This document shows positions 1 through 7,935 of a stretch of DNA of 64,000 nt, piece by piece. Source of the DNA: an uncultured Agathobacter sp. GTDB lineage: Bacteria; Bacillota; Clostridia; Lachnospirales; Lachnospiraceae. The notes beneath the pieces were generated by a model, which had not been told where the DNA came from, did no database searches, and saw only the letters and a program-made list of their open reading frames with translations. The stretch covers positions 124,001 through 188,000 of the forward strand of contig CAKRCS010000003.1 in assembly GCA_934307695.1 (NCBI GenBank), given 5' to 3'. Numbering within the stretch: the first letter of the stretch is position 1; every line of letters starts with the position of its first letter. The translations under genes and the position numbers were made by a program.

Positions 1-338
1 ACCACAAACGCGCACTCTGCATCCCCATCCGCGATCTGCTGCTTTATCTGATCCACGCCATCGGAAACTGCCTTTACCTCGTAATCCGTAAATGCCTCGC
101 CAAACGCTTCGCTTATGTACTCCGCCATGTCCGCATCGCTGTCCGCGATCAGCATGACCGCAAGCTCGCCCGGTGTCGTATCGGTTTCATCATCGGAACC
201 CGCCACGGCATCCATGATTCTTGGAAAGAACATCACGACTGCGAGCAGTACGACCAGAAAAATGGTTACTCCTGCAAATACCTTGTTTGCAAGATAGTTC
301 TTTAATTCAAATTTAAATATTTTTCCAAACTGTTTCAT
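1..338 (-). CDS. ABC-2 type transporter permease, N-terminal part (truncated by window edge)
   Basis: The first 112 residues are visible; the rest lies outside the window. The protein opens with a short cytoplasmic stretch (MKQFGKIFKFELKNYLANK), then one hydrophobic segment at about residues 20-42, then a soluble extracytoplasmic region rich in Asp and Glu. This is the usual layout of NatB/YhaP-type ABC exporter permeases, where a large external loop follows the first membrane helix. The gene starts 15 nt after the stop of the ATP-binding gene on the same strand, so the two form one export unit. The substrate cannot be read from the sequence; Na+ or a drug or peptide are possibilities known for the family. 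Confidence 0.75.
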   Translation of the reverse strand, partial: MKQFGKIFKFELKNYLANKVFAGVTIFLVVLLAVVMFFPRIMDAVAGSDDETDTTPGELAVMLIADSDADMAEYISEAFGEAFTDYEVKAVSDGVDQIKQQIADGDAECAFV

Positions 339-353
339 TTTCTCACCCACTCC

Positions 354-1244
354 TTATACCTGATTGCCTGCGTACTCAACAAAGATGTCATTGAGTGTCG
401 GCTCAAAAACCTTGATCTCGTCGATGTCGTAGTGTCCGGTCAGTGATGCCATTACCGCCTTCTTCTCATCCTCGGAGTCAAGGTATATCATCAGTTCATC
501 TTCCGCGGTCTTTTCGCAGCGCTGTCCAAGTTCGTCCCTGATCCGGTCTGCCGCCAGCGAACGGACAACCAGCCGGTTTCTCGGATAGTTGCGCTTGATG
601 TCGTGCAGATCGCCGGTTAGTACGACCTTGCCGCCATTTAAGATCGCAATGCTGTCGCAGAACTCCTCGATGTAGTTCATCTGGTGGCTGGAAAATAGTA
701 CGATCTTGCCCTTTTCAATCTCTTCCATTACCACATCCTTAAGCAGCATGGCGTTTACCGGGTCAAGTCCGGAAAATGGCTCATCTAAGATCACAATCTG
801 CGGATCATGTGCGATTGCTGTGATAAGCTGGATCTTCTGCTGATTTCCTTTGGACAGGGTATCCAGCCGCTTGTTGCGGTGCTCCATCATTCCAAGCCGA
901 TCCAGCCAGTAGTCGATCGATGCGACTGCATCGCTGTGGCTCATGCCCTTTAATTCCGCAAAGTAGGTCAGCTGGTCGATGATCTTCTTCTTTGGATACA
1001 AGCCGCGCTCCTCCGGCAGATATCCCAGCTTTACTTTGTTATAATCAATCGGCTTACCGTCCATCAGCACTTCCCCCGCATTTGCCGGAAATACATTCAT
1101 CAAAATCCGGATCGTCGTAGTCTTGCCTGCGCCGTTTCGTCCCAGAAGTCCGAATGCCTTACCACCTTCTGCGGTCAGCGAGATCTGCTTTAAGACTTCC
1201 TTCTCGCCGAAGCTTTTCTCTATATTCTTCAGTTCCAGTTTCAT
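354..1244 (-). CDS. ABC exporter ATP-binding protein (NatA/EcsA-like)
   Basis: Single nucleotide-binding domain of 296 residues from the preferred start. Walker A is GRNGAGKTTT, the signature is LSKGNQQK and Walker B with the catalytic Glu is IVILDEPFSGLD, followed by a switch His in SSHQ. After the ABC domain (about 215 residues) there is a C-terminal extension of roughly 80 residues, as in NatA-type exporter ATPases. I chose the ATG at 1244 because AAAGGA lies just upstream; an in-frame ATG at 1268 would add eight basic residues. It drives export through the permease encoded immediately downstream. Confidence 0.88.
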   Translation of the reverse strand: MKLELKNIEKSFGEKEVLKQISLTAEGGKAFGLLGRNGAGKTTTIRILMNVFPANAGEVLMDGKPIDYNKVKLGYLPEERGLYPKKKIIDQLTYFAELKGMSHSDAVASIDYWLDRLGMMEHRNKRLDTLSKGNQQKIQLITAIAHDPQIVILDEPFSGLDPVNAMLLKDVVMEEIEKGKIVLFSSHQMNYIEEFCDSIAILNGGKVVLTGDLHDIKRNYPRNRLVVRSLAADRIRDELGQRCEKTAEDELMIYLDSEDEKKAVMASLTGHYDIDEIKVFEPTLNDIFVEYAGNQV

Positions 1245-1339
1245 TCCTTTGTCCTTTCCCTTTCTCATATTGCGTAACTGTTTATGTGTTATATATACAC
1301 CATTATCACTATGCTGTCAATACTTTTTTCTTTCCGCCT

Positions 1340-1870
1340 ACCATTCTTTTCTCTCCCATCTTTTTGCCACAACCTCCCCGCGCCCGCCCTCTCCTTTTGC
1401 AGGGCATACACAACAACCGCGAAACTCTAATACAACCGTATGGCGGTTTCATTATTAACCATGTCTTCTAAAGGTTTGAGCACTCCTGCCCGACGGTTTG
1501 CGGTAGACGGACTATGCTTCCGAGAACTTTTGTGGTTTTCTTACGCAGGCGTCTTTTGGGAAATGTGAGCATGCCCTTCATCTGTTTGAGTACACAGCTT
1601 GAATAAATAAAATACCTAGACAGCGAGTTTTGAAGGGCATGCTCTAATATCAAATTCACAAAAGCGCCTGCTTAGAAAAGCTAAAAAGTTTGAGAGCTAG
1701 TCCGGCTACCACAAACAGGCGGGCGGGGAGTGTCAAAGCCGTTATAAGACACAGTATGAGCACCGCCATATCGGTTGAAAGAGTTTCTGCGCTTCCCGTG
1801 AAAATGCCCTGCAAAAGGAGAAGGCGGGCGCGGGGGCTTATGTGGCACTCTAGGGAGGGAAAGAAAAGAA
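1340..1870. repeat. Large foldback (inverted-repeat) element, about 530 bp
   Basis: This gene-free stretch is one long imperfect inverted repeat. Arm segments pair in nested order: 1376-1407 with 1804-1835 (31 of 32 positions), 1419-1446 with 1763-1791, 1475-1514 with 1697-1737, 1545-1558 with 1661-1673, and 1567-1580 with 1631-1644 (14 of 14). The loop is about 50 bp (1581-1630). The outer part continues less perfectly toward 1340 and 1870. The short ORFs inside are on both strands and have no protein-like composition. It lies between the terminator of the sugar ABC operon and the exporter ATPase gene. It could be a miniature foldback transposable element or a long structured RNA. Confidence 0.8.
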
Positions 1871-1881
1871 AGATATAGCAG

Positions 1882-1924
1882 AAAAAATTCCCTACATAGA
1901 CAGTGTATGTGCCTATGCAGGGAA
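1882..1924 (-). terminator. Rho-independent terminator of the sugar ABC operon
   Basis: The stem begins TTCCC at 1888 and closes GGGAA at 1924, with CATAG/CTATG inside. A run of T follows on the minus strand (A-run 1882-1887 on the plus strand). It lies 8 nt past the stop of the last gene of the operon. Confidence 0.85.
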
Positions 1925-1931
1925 CATGTGA

Positions 1932-2987
1932 TTAAAGTTCTGGCATATCCGGTGTGAGGATCGTAACCGGATACGGCTGATTCTGGATTGTCAGTTCCGT
2001 AATCTGGTCGAAGGAACTGTAAATGGCTTCATCGACGTATTCAAACTTTTCCGGGGTCTGTCCGGCTTCGAGCAGTTCGATGATCGCCTCCACACGGGGA
2101 CCATGCAGCGGATTGCATTCGGTAATGCAGGAAATCTTGCCCTCCACCGCGTACTGGACGGCAGAATGGTTAACACCATCAAAGGACAGCACCATGATCT
2201 CGCCGTTTGTGATGTCGGAACCGACGACTCTGCCTGCATCCTCGATCGCCTCGATCGCGCCAAGTGCTTCATTGTCATTCTCGCAGTAGACGACGTTGAG
2301 CTGGCTGTACTTGTCGAGAAGCTCTGCCATGACCTCCTCGCCCTTTGCCTGTGTGAAGTCTCCCGGAGCTTCCTCCAGAAGATCCCAGCCGTACTCGGCA
2401 ACCGCATCCTCAAGCGCCTTGGTACGTCCAAGCTGTGCAGAAGCACCAAGTGTTCCCTGAATGTTTACGATATGAAGCTCCTCCGGTGCGATCTCATTTA
2501 TGAGACTGTACTGGTGCAGCCATTCGGCAGCCTTTTTTCCCTCCAGCTCGAAATCTGATCCCACCCAGCAGGAAAAGAGGCTGTCATCCTCCACCGCGAC
2601 CATACGGTCAACGATAATCACCGGAATGCCGGCATCCTTCGCCTCACCAAGTACCGTCTCCCAGCCGGTCTCCGTTACCGGAGCCAGCACAATATAGTCC
2701 ACACCCTGCTGGATAAAATTGCGGATCGCCGTGATCTGGTTTGCCTGCTTTTGTTGTCCGTCCTCAATGATCAGATTGTAGCCCCGTGTTGTCGAGAATG
2801 TTGTTTTCATCGACTCCGTGTTCATGGAGCGCCAGTCCGATTCCGCTCCCAGCTGGGAGAATCCGATCGTGATTCTTCCGTCCTCTGTTTCTGTCTCCGA
2901 TGTAGCATTAGTGGCAGGTGTGTTGCCACAACCTGCCACCATGATACACAGAAGAAATCCCATCATTACTGCGTATAATTTCTTCAT
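1932..2987 (-). CDS. Second sugar-binding lipoprotein of the YtfQ type
   Basis: Periplasmic-binding-protein family 4 (ribose/galactofuranose type), 351 residues. The signal sequence ends in a lipobox (MVAGC-GN), so the mature protein should be a membrane-anchored lipoprotein. Typical segments are TIGFSQLGAESDWR, GVDYIVLAPVTETGW and AGIPVIIVDR. It is the last gene of the operon, 52 nt after the YjfF-like permease, and is closed by a strong terminator. The operon already has a first binding protein upstream of the ATPase gene, so this is a second receptor for the same transporter or an independent sugar sensor. The ribosome binding site is weak. Confidence 0.85.
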   Translation of the reverse strand: MKKLYAVMMGFLLCIMVAGCGNTPATNATSETETEDGRITIGFSQLGAESDWRSMNTESMKTTFSTTRGYNLIIEDGQQKQANQITAIRNFIQQGVDYIVLAPVTETGWETVLGEAKDAGIPVIIVDRMVAVEDDSLFSCWVGSDFELEGKKAAEWLHQYSLINEIAPEELHIVNIQGTLGASAQLGRTKALEDAVAEYGWDLLEEAPGDFTQAKGEEVMAELLDKYSQLNVVYCENDNEALGAIEAIEDAGRVVGSDITNGEIMVLSFDGVNHSAVQYAVEGKISCITECNPLHGPRVEAIIELLEAGQTPEKFEYVDEAIYSSFDQITELTIQNQPYPVTILTPDMPEL

Positions 2988-3039
2988 AAATTCTGCCCGT
3001 CCCAGTTATGTACGATTTGTTCAGTATCTGAACAGTTGC

Positions 3040-4065
3040 CTATTTGCTTACTTTTTTACGTGCAAGGACAACACTCTGTACCACAAGGAAGATGCAAAGC
3101 ATTGCTGCAACCGTGATTCCGGTCCACCATGCCTGATCGAAGCCTGCGGACGAAACGATATTCTGGATGGTACTTAAGGAAAGTACACCGAAGAATGTTC
3201 CGATGATGTTGCCTACACCGCCTGTCAACATTGTACCACCAATAATGGAAGATGCAATAGCATTCATTTCTGCACCGGCCGCATGGGATGCGGAGCCGGA
3301 GCCAACATGCATAAAGTAAACATAGCCGCCGATTCCGGCAAGTAAGCTGCAAAGTACATACGCGATAAACTTTGTCTTTTTGACATCGATGCCAAGCATC
3401 AATGCGCTCTGCTGATTGCCTCCGATTGCATAGAAGGAGCGTCCGAGCTTCGTCCATTTCAAAAGACAGAAGAAGATGATCACAACTAAAAGTGCGATGA
3501 CAACACCGACTTCAACGTAGGCATTCACATAATCGCCGAGCTTGTTGTAAGAGCCCATACCCGGAATCGTGATGCGCGTATTCTTAAGTGCTACAAACGC
3601 CTCATTTTCCACGTTGAACGGCTTGGTATTTACGATCGTTGTCATACCTCTTGCAAAGAACATTCCTGCAAGAGAAACGATAAACGGCTGGATCTCTAAG
3701 TACGCAACCAGAAATCCCTGTAACAGTCCGAAGCACAGCCCGATGCCGAGCGCGATCAGAATGGACATCGGCACATTGCCGCTATGCTGATCCAGATATA
3801 CGGCACAGCACATGCTGACCAAAGCCGTAACACCACCGACGGAGATATCGATTCCTCCGGTGATCATGACAAGGCTCATTCCACAGGAAAGGATGATGAG
3901 CGCTGCATTTGCGTTTAAGATGTTAAAAAAGGTCTGCGGTTTTAAAAATCCCTGTCCCAGAAAGATCATGGCACCGATGTACATAACGAAGAAAACCACG
4001 ATCGTGATGGTAAGCAGCAGACTGGTATCAGACATATTTTTGAATTTACTCTTTAATCCTTTCAT
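3040..4065 (-). CDS. yjfF: Sugar ABC transporter permease, YjfF-like
   Basis: Branched-chain/ribose-type permease (BPD_transp_2 family), 341 residues, with about nine hydrophobic segments. It carries the family motif around GGIDISVGGVTALVSM near residues 70-85 and a second conserved loop, GGTMLTGGVGNIIGT, near residue 275. The start codon overlaps the stop of the preceding permease by 4 nt (ATGA), which points to translational coupling and to a heterodimeric membrane channel. Gene order (binding protein, ATPase, permease, permease) matches E. coli ytfQ-ytfR-ytfT-yjfF, a galactofuranose importer; the sugar used here is not shown by the sequence. Confidence 0.85.
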   Translation of the reverse strand: MKGLKSKFKNMSDTSLLLTITIVVFFVMYIGAMIFLGQGFLKPQTFFNILNANAALIILSCGMSLVMITGGIDISVGGVTALVSMCCAVYLDQHSGNVPMSILIALGIGLCFGLLQGFLVAYLEIQPFIVSLAGMFFARGMTTIVNTKPFNVENEAFVALKNTRITIPGMGSYNKLGDYVNAYVEVGVVIALLVVIIFFCLLKWTKLGRSFYAIGGNQQSALMLGIDVKKTKFIAYVLCSLLAGIGGYVYFMHVGSGSASHAAGAEMNAIASSIIGGTMLTGGVGNIIGTFFGVLSLSTIQNIVSSAGFDQAWWTGITVAAMLCIFLVVQSVVLARKKVSK

Positions 4066-5150
4066 GCCTGCACCTCCTCTTTATGAAACATACCCGATAT
4101 TTTTTTGCCAAATACGTTAAGATATTCCCTGGTCTTTGGTGCACTAAGTACAACAAGAATGATAACAACGACCGCCTTGTATGCCGGAAGTGCATCTGAC
4201 TGTACCTGGAACTTGTAAAGCGTTGTCGTCAGAAACTGAATGACATACGCGCCGAGGATAGAAGCTGCCATGTTAAATCTTCCGCCGCCGAGTGCGTTTC
4301 CGCCAAGTGCAACCGCAAGAATGGCATCCATCTCAATATCCTTTGCAATAACCGAGTAGTTGATGGTTGAAAGGCGGCTGACTTTGATCAGCGCTGCAAC
4401 CGCAACACATACACCTAAGATCACGAACGATAAAAACTTCACAAGTGTCGGATTCAGTCCGTTGAGCTTTGAGGAGCTTTCATTGATACCGACCGCCTGT
4501 GTAAATAGTCCGAGTGTCGTAAAGCGAAGCACCAGGAATATGACGATCACACAGATCGCTGCGATAAAAAATGGTGTCGGGATAGGGATTCCCGGAATCA
4601 ATCCTCCAAAATATTTAAACGTCGGATCGTTTACGATCGGAAGCTCATTGTTGTTGATCCATGCAGCGATGGAACGTCCTGCGGTGTAGAGGATCAATGT
4701 TGCGACCATCGGTTGGATCTTAAAGTATGCAACGAGTATGCCGTTGAATGCGCCGAACAGCATGGCAACAACAACACTTACCAAAAATGCTACGATGATC
4801 GGTGCCTGCAGTTCATCGGAAGAACCGTTTCCACAAAGTACACGCAGCACAACGCTTCCTGCGATCGCGATCGCTGCGCCCACACTGATATCCTGTCCTC
4901 CGGTCGCCGCCGTTACGATTGTCATGCCGATTGCAAGGATCGCAAGTTCTGAGCCGTAATCGAGGATCGTGATCAAAGATCCGGAGAGGATTGGATACCC
5001 CGCGTTGTTCGTCCCAAGTGTGATCTTAAAAAAGCTCGGATCTGCGATCAGGTTAAAAACAGCCAGAATGACAAGTGCAGCAAGCGGAATGAATATCTGC
5101 TGCCTGAAAATATTTGAAATTGTGAATTTGCTTTTTGCTTTTGTCGCCAT
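4062..5150 (-). CDS. ytfT: Sugar ABC transporter permease, YtfT-like
   Basis: Ribose/galactofuranose-type permease of 362 residues with repeated membrane segments. Family motifs are GGQDISVGAAIAIAGS near residues 90-105 and ALGGNALGGGRFN near residue 285. It pairs with the YjfF-like permease. Its ATG shares one base with the stop of the ATPase gene upstream (TAATG), and its own stop overlaps the next start, so the three genes are translationally coupled. The C terminus ends in a short basic cytoplasmic tail. Confidence 0.86.
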   Translation of the reverse strand: MATKAKSKFTISNIFRQQIFIPLAALVILAVFNLIADPSFFKITLGTNNAGYPILSGSLITILDYGSELAILAIGMTIVTAATGGQDISVGAAIAIAGSVVLRVLCGNGSSDELQAPIIVAFLVSVVVAMLFGAFNGILVAYFKIQPMVATLILYTAGRSIAAWINNNELPIVNDPTFKYFGGLIPGIPIPTPFFIAAICVIVIFLVLRFTTLGLFTQAVGINESSSKLNGLNPTLVKFLSFVILGVCVAVAALIKVSRLSTINYSVIAKDIEMDAILAVALGGNALGGGRFNMAASILGAYVIQFLTTTLYKFQVQSDALPAYKAVVVIILVVLSAPKTREYLNVFGKKISGMFHKEEVQA

Positions 5151-6664
5151 TACTGATCACCTCCTGCAATCGTGCTCATGATCTTCGTCTGCGTCAGATC
5201 CTCGCCGGATAGCTCTCCAACTACCTTGCGATCTCTCATAACAACCAGTCTGGAGCAGGTACGAAGCATCTCGTCTGTCTCGGAGGAGATGAATGTGACA
5301 CTCATTCCCTCAGATGCAAGCTTAAGTACGAGCTTCTGGATATCTACCTTAGTTCCGACATCAATACCTCTTGTCGGCTCGTCTAAGATTAGATAATCCG
5401 GGTGTGTAAGCAGCCAGCGTGCCAGAATAACCTTCTGCTGATTGCCGCCGGACAGGGACTTGATTGGTGTGTCTGCCGATGCTGTCTTGATATCGAGCAG
5501 CTTTATGTACTCGTCTGCAAATTTATACTGCTGCGTCTTCGAGAACGGATGGAAAAATCCCTTTAGCACCTGAAGTGCCAGAACGATATTCTCCCTTACG
5601 GAAAGATCCCCAATGATTCCGTCGACCTTTCGATCCTCCGGAAGATAGCCGATGCCAAGCTTCATCGCATCAATCGGCTTCTTGATCTTTACAACCTTTC
5701 CATTCTTCTTTACCGTACCTCCCAGAACGCGGTCAGCACCGAAGATTGCCCGGACGCATTCGCTTCGTCCGGAGCCGAGCAGTCCGGTAAATCCATTGAC
5801 CTCGCCCTTATCAATGTAGAAGTCAAACGGCTTTATTCCTGCATCACTATATAATCCCGCCACCTCAAATACCGGTGTCGTATTGTTTCCTCTGTCAAAC
5901 GGCTTCTGCCCGCCCTGGATATCCGACAGATCATCCAGCTCTTTTCCAAGCATCTTGGATACCAGCTGTACTCTCGGAAGATCCTTGATCGCGTACTCCC
6001 CAACCAACTGTCCATCCCGGAGTACCGTGATCTTGTCGCACACCTCATATACCTGATCCAGAAAGTGTGTGACAAAGATAATGCCAACGCCCTTTGCCTT
6101 CAGGTCGCGCATCAGCTTAAACAGCTTCTCAACTTCCTTCTCATCCAGGGATGAGGTCGGCTCATCTAAAATCAGCACCTTACACTCCATGTCTACCGCA
6201 CGCGCGATCGCAATCATCTGCTGTACCGCGATGGAGCAGCTGGAAAGCTGCTGGGATGCCTTTGCCGGGATGTCAAGAGACTGTAAGATTTCATCTGTCT
6301 TTTTATTCATCTCGCCCCAATTCTGGAACGCGCCCCTGGTACGTCCGATAAACATATTTTCGGCTACCGAGAGGTTCGGGCAGAGTGTGATTTCCTGATA
6401 CACGGTGCTGATACCAAGCCGCTGTGCATCCTGCGGAGAGTGGATCACCACCTCCTTCTCATGCCCCTTTAAATAGATATGTCCGCCATCCTTTGCGTAC
6501 ACACCCGTCAATACTTTGATCAATGTTGATTTTCCTGCACCGTTTTCGCCCATCAGTGCATGGATCTCGCCTTCGCAAAGCGTAAAGTCTACGCCCTGCA
6601 GCGCCCGGACACCCGGAAAGGTCTTTTCAATTCCGCGCATTTCTAATACAGCATGTTCTCTCAC
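5150..6664 (-). CDS. ytfR: Sugar ABC transporter ATPase with two nucleotide-binding domains, YtfR-like
   Basis: At 504 residues this has the double-domain form typical of ribose/galactofuranose importers (RbsA, MglA, YtfR). The N-terminal domain has Walker A GENGAGKST, Walker B VLILDEPTSSLD and only a degenerate signature (SSCSIAVQQM). The C-terminal domain has a degenerate Walker A (GLLGSGRSE), an intact signature (LSGGNQQK) and LILDEPTRGID. Mixed sites of this kind are normal for the family. It energises the two permeases downstream. A hairpin lies between it and the upstream binding-protein gene and probably lowers its expression relative to that gene. Confidence 0.92.
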   Translation of the reverse strand: MREHAVLEMRGIEKTFPGVRALQGVDFTLCEGEIHALMGENGAGKSTLIKVLTGVYAKDGGHIYLKGHEKEVVIHSPQDAQRLGISTVYQEITLCPNLSVAENMFIGRTRGAFQNWGEMNKKTDEILQSLDIPAKASQQLSSCSIAVQQMIAIARAVDMECKVLILDEPTSSLDEKEVEKLFKLMRDLKAKGVGIIFVTHFLDQVYEVCDKITVLRDGQLVGEYAIKDLPRVQLVSKMLGKELDDLSDIQGGQKPFDRGNNTTPVFEVAGLYSDAGIKPFDFYIDKGEVNGFTGLLGSGRSECVRAIFGADRVLGGTVKKNGKVVKIKKPIDAMKLGIGYLPEDRKVDGIIGDLSVRENIVLALQVLKGFFHPFSKTQQYKFADEYIKLLDIKTASADTPIKSLSGGNQQKVILARWLLTHPDYLILDEPTRGIDVGTKVDIQKLVLKLASEGMSVTFISSETDEMLRTCSRLVVMRDRKVVGELSGEDLTQTKIMSTIAGGDQ

Positions 6665-6694
6665 TGGGTAGTCACCTCCAAATTCTGCTTAAAA

Positions 6695-6741
6695 AGCAAG
6701 CGCGGCAAAGCGTTGATTACAGACGCCACTCCGCGCTTGCT
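6695..6741 (-). terminator. Intra-operon hairpin between binding-protein and ATPase genes
   Basis: An 11-bp stem, AGCAAGCGCGG pairing with CCGCGCTTGCT, has an inner GCGT/ACGC helix and a short T-rich stretch beyond it on the minus strand. Such a hairpin just after a binding-protein gene usually gives partial termination or stabilises the upstream mRNA, so that more receptor than ATPase is made. Confidence 0.7.
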
Positions 6742-6771
6742 ATGTTTGTTCTAGGTTTATCCTGCTATGGA

Positions 6772-7758
6772 TTAGATACCGTAATTTGCAACATCATCAT
6801 CTGTGATCGTTGTAGCGTCAAAGCCCTTCTCATCCATGATGATCGTCTTTTCAGAAAGTGTCTCACCAGCTTCAAGCTTCTTGATGATGTCGTTGATGTA
6901 AGAGGACTGGAATGGGTTGCACTGTCCATCGTAGTTCCAGTTCTGATCCTTTAATTCCTGAAGTGCCCACTTGTTGCAGTCAAAGCCCATGATGATGACA
7001 TCTTTGCCGACACCGTGTGAGATGCCTGCTGCGTCAAGTGCTGCAACAGCGCCCTTCGCCATATCGTCGTTCTCTGCGTAGATTACATTGAAGGATGTAC
7101 CGGAATCAATAACGGACTGTACGATCTGCTGTGCCTTCTCTGCATTCCACTCAGCGGTCTGCTGTGTAACAAGTGTCCAGTTGTCATTTGACTCAACTGC
7201 TGCATCGAGTGCTCCGGAACGTCCCTGCTGTGCTGCGGAACCCATAACACCCTGAATATGAATGATGTTGTACTCGCTAAGTCCCTGTGAGCTTAACCAG
7301 TCAACTGCTGTCTGTCCTTCCTTCGCCATATCGGAAACGATGGATGCCTCGTAGAGATCCTCGCTTGCATCAATGGTACGGTCAAATAAGATAACGCGGA
7401 TTCCTGCGTCCTTCGCATCCTGAAGTACGGAATCCCATCCTGCGGTATCTGCTGCGGAAAGAAGTAAGTAATCTACGCCGTCCTGAATGAACTTCTGTGC
7501 GGCTGCGATCTGCTCATCATTCTTAAGGCTGTATGCAAAAGATGCATCGTATCCATTCTCTTCTGTGAATGTAGCCTGCAGATCCTTGTCATTTGCGGTA
7601 CGGTAACCGGACTCGTTCGGATCGTTGTTGATGATACCGACCTTGATCAGATCGCCGGAAGAGGAATCCCCATCCCCTGATGCCGGTGCGCTGCCACAGG
7701 CAGTCATTCCAATTACCATTGTCGATGCCATAAGAGCTGCAAAAATTTTCTTCTTCAT
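6772..7758 (-). CDS. ytfQ: Sugar-binding lipoprotein of the YtfQ type, first gene of the ABC operon
   Basis: Periplasmic-binding-protein family 4 receptor, 328 residues. A signal sequence with a lipobox (GMTAC-GS) is followed by an acidic-serine linker and then the sugar-binding fold, with GVDYLLLSAADTAGWDS and AGIRVILFDRTID. It resembles the second receptor gene of the same operon in layout, but the two have clearly diverged. A good ribosome binding site (GGGAGG) precedes the ATG. It sits downstream of the yesN-yesM pair and has its own candidate promoter, so it is probably the regulated head gene of the importer. Confidence 0.87.
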   Translation of the reverse strand: MKKKIFAALMASTMVIGMTACGSAPASGDGDSSSGDLIKVGIINNDPNESGYRTANDKDLQATFTEENGYDASFAYSLKNDEQIAAAQKFIQDGVDYLLLSAADTAGWDSVLQDAKDAGIRVILFDRTIDASEDLYEASIVSDMAKEGQTAVDWLSSQGLSEYNIIHIQGVMGSAAQQGRSGALDAAVESNDNWTLVTQQTAEWNAEKAQQIVQSVIDSGTSFNVIYAENDDMAKGAVAALDAAGISHGVGKDVIIMGFDCNKWALQELKDQNWNYDGQCNPFQSSYINDIIKKLEAGETLSEKTIIMDEKGFDATTITDDDVANYGI

Positions 7759-7785
7759 AAAAACGTCCTCCCTGAAATGAAATAC

Positions 7786-7791
7786 ATTATA
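7786..7791 (-). promoter_or_regulatory. Candidate -10 box of the sugar ABC operon
   Basis: The minus strand reads TATAAT about 30 nt before the ytfQ-like start. No good -35 box is found at 16-18 bp, which would suit a promoter that needs an activator such as the adjacent YesN-type regulator. Confidence 0.45.
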
Positions 7792-7883
7792 CGTTCAAAG
7801 AACTATTTCTTTGATGGCATTATCGTATCGCATCCCCGGTCGGAAATCTATGCAGATCATTCCCCGAATGGTTCAAATTTCTA

Positions 7884-7935
7884 TTTTGTTTTTCCGGAAA
7901 GTTTGTTTTTTTCCTGCGGAGGTTTATTTTTTTCC
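7884..7935 (-). promoter_or_regulatory. Candidate YesN operator: A-rich direct repeats 21 bp apart
   Basis: On the minus strand, GGAAAAAAATAAAC (7935-7922) and GGAAAAAAACAAAC (7914-7901) lie exactly 21 bp apart, and a weaker third copy ends near 7884. AraC-type regulators often bind tandem direct repeats about two helical turns apart. The repeats lie upstream of the -10 box at 7786-7791 and just after the yesM stop. Confidence 0.4.

Noticed and set aside
1468..1659. 63-residue frame inside the first foldback
   Set aside because: It crosses both arms and the loop of the inverted repeat, has basic low-complexity composition and no ribosome binding site.
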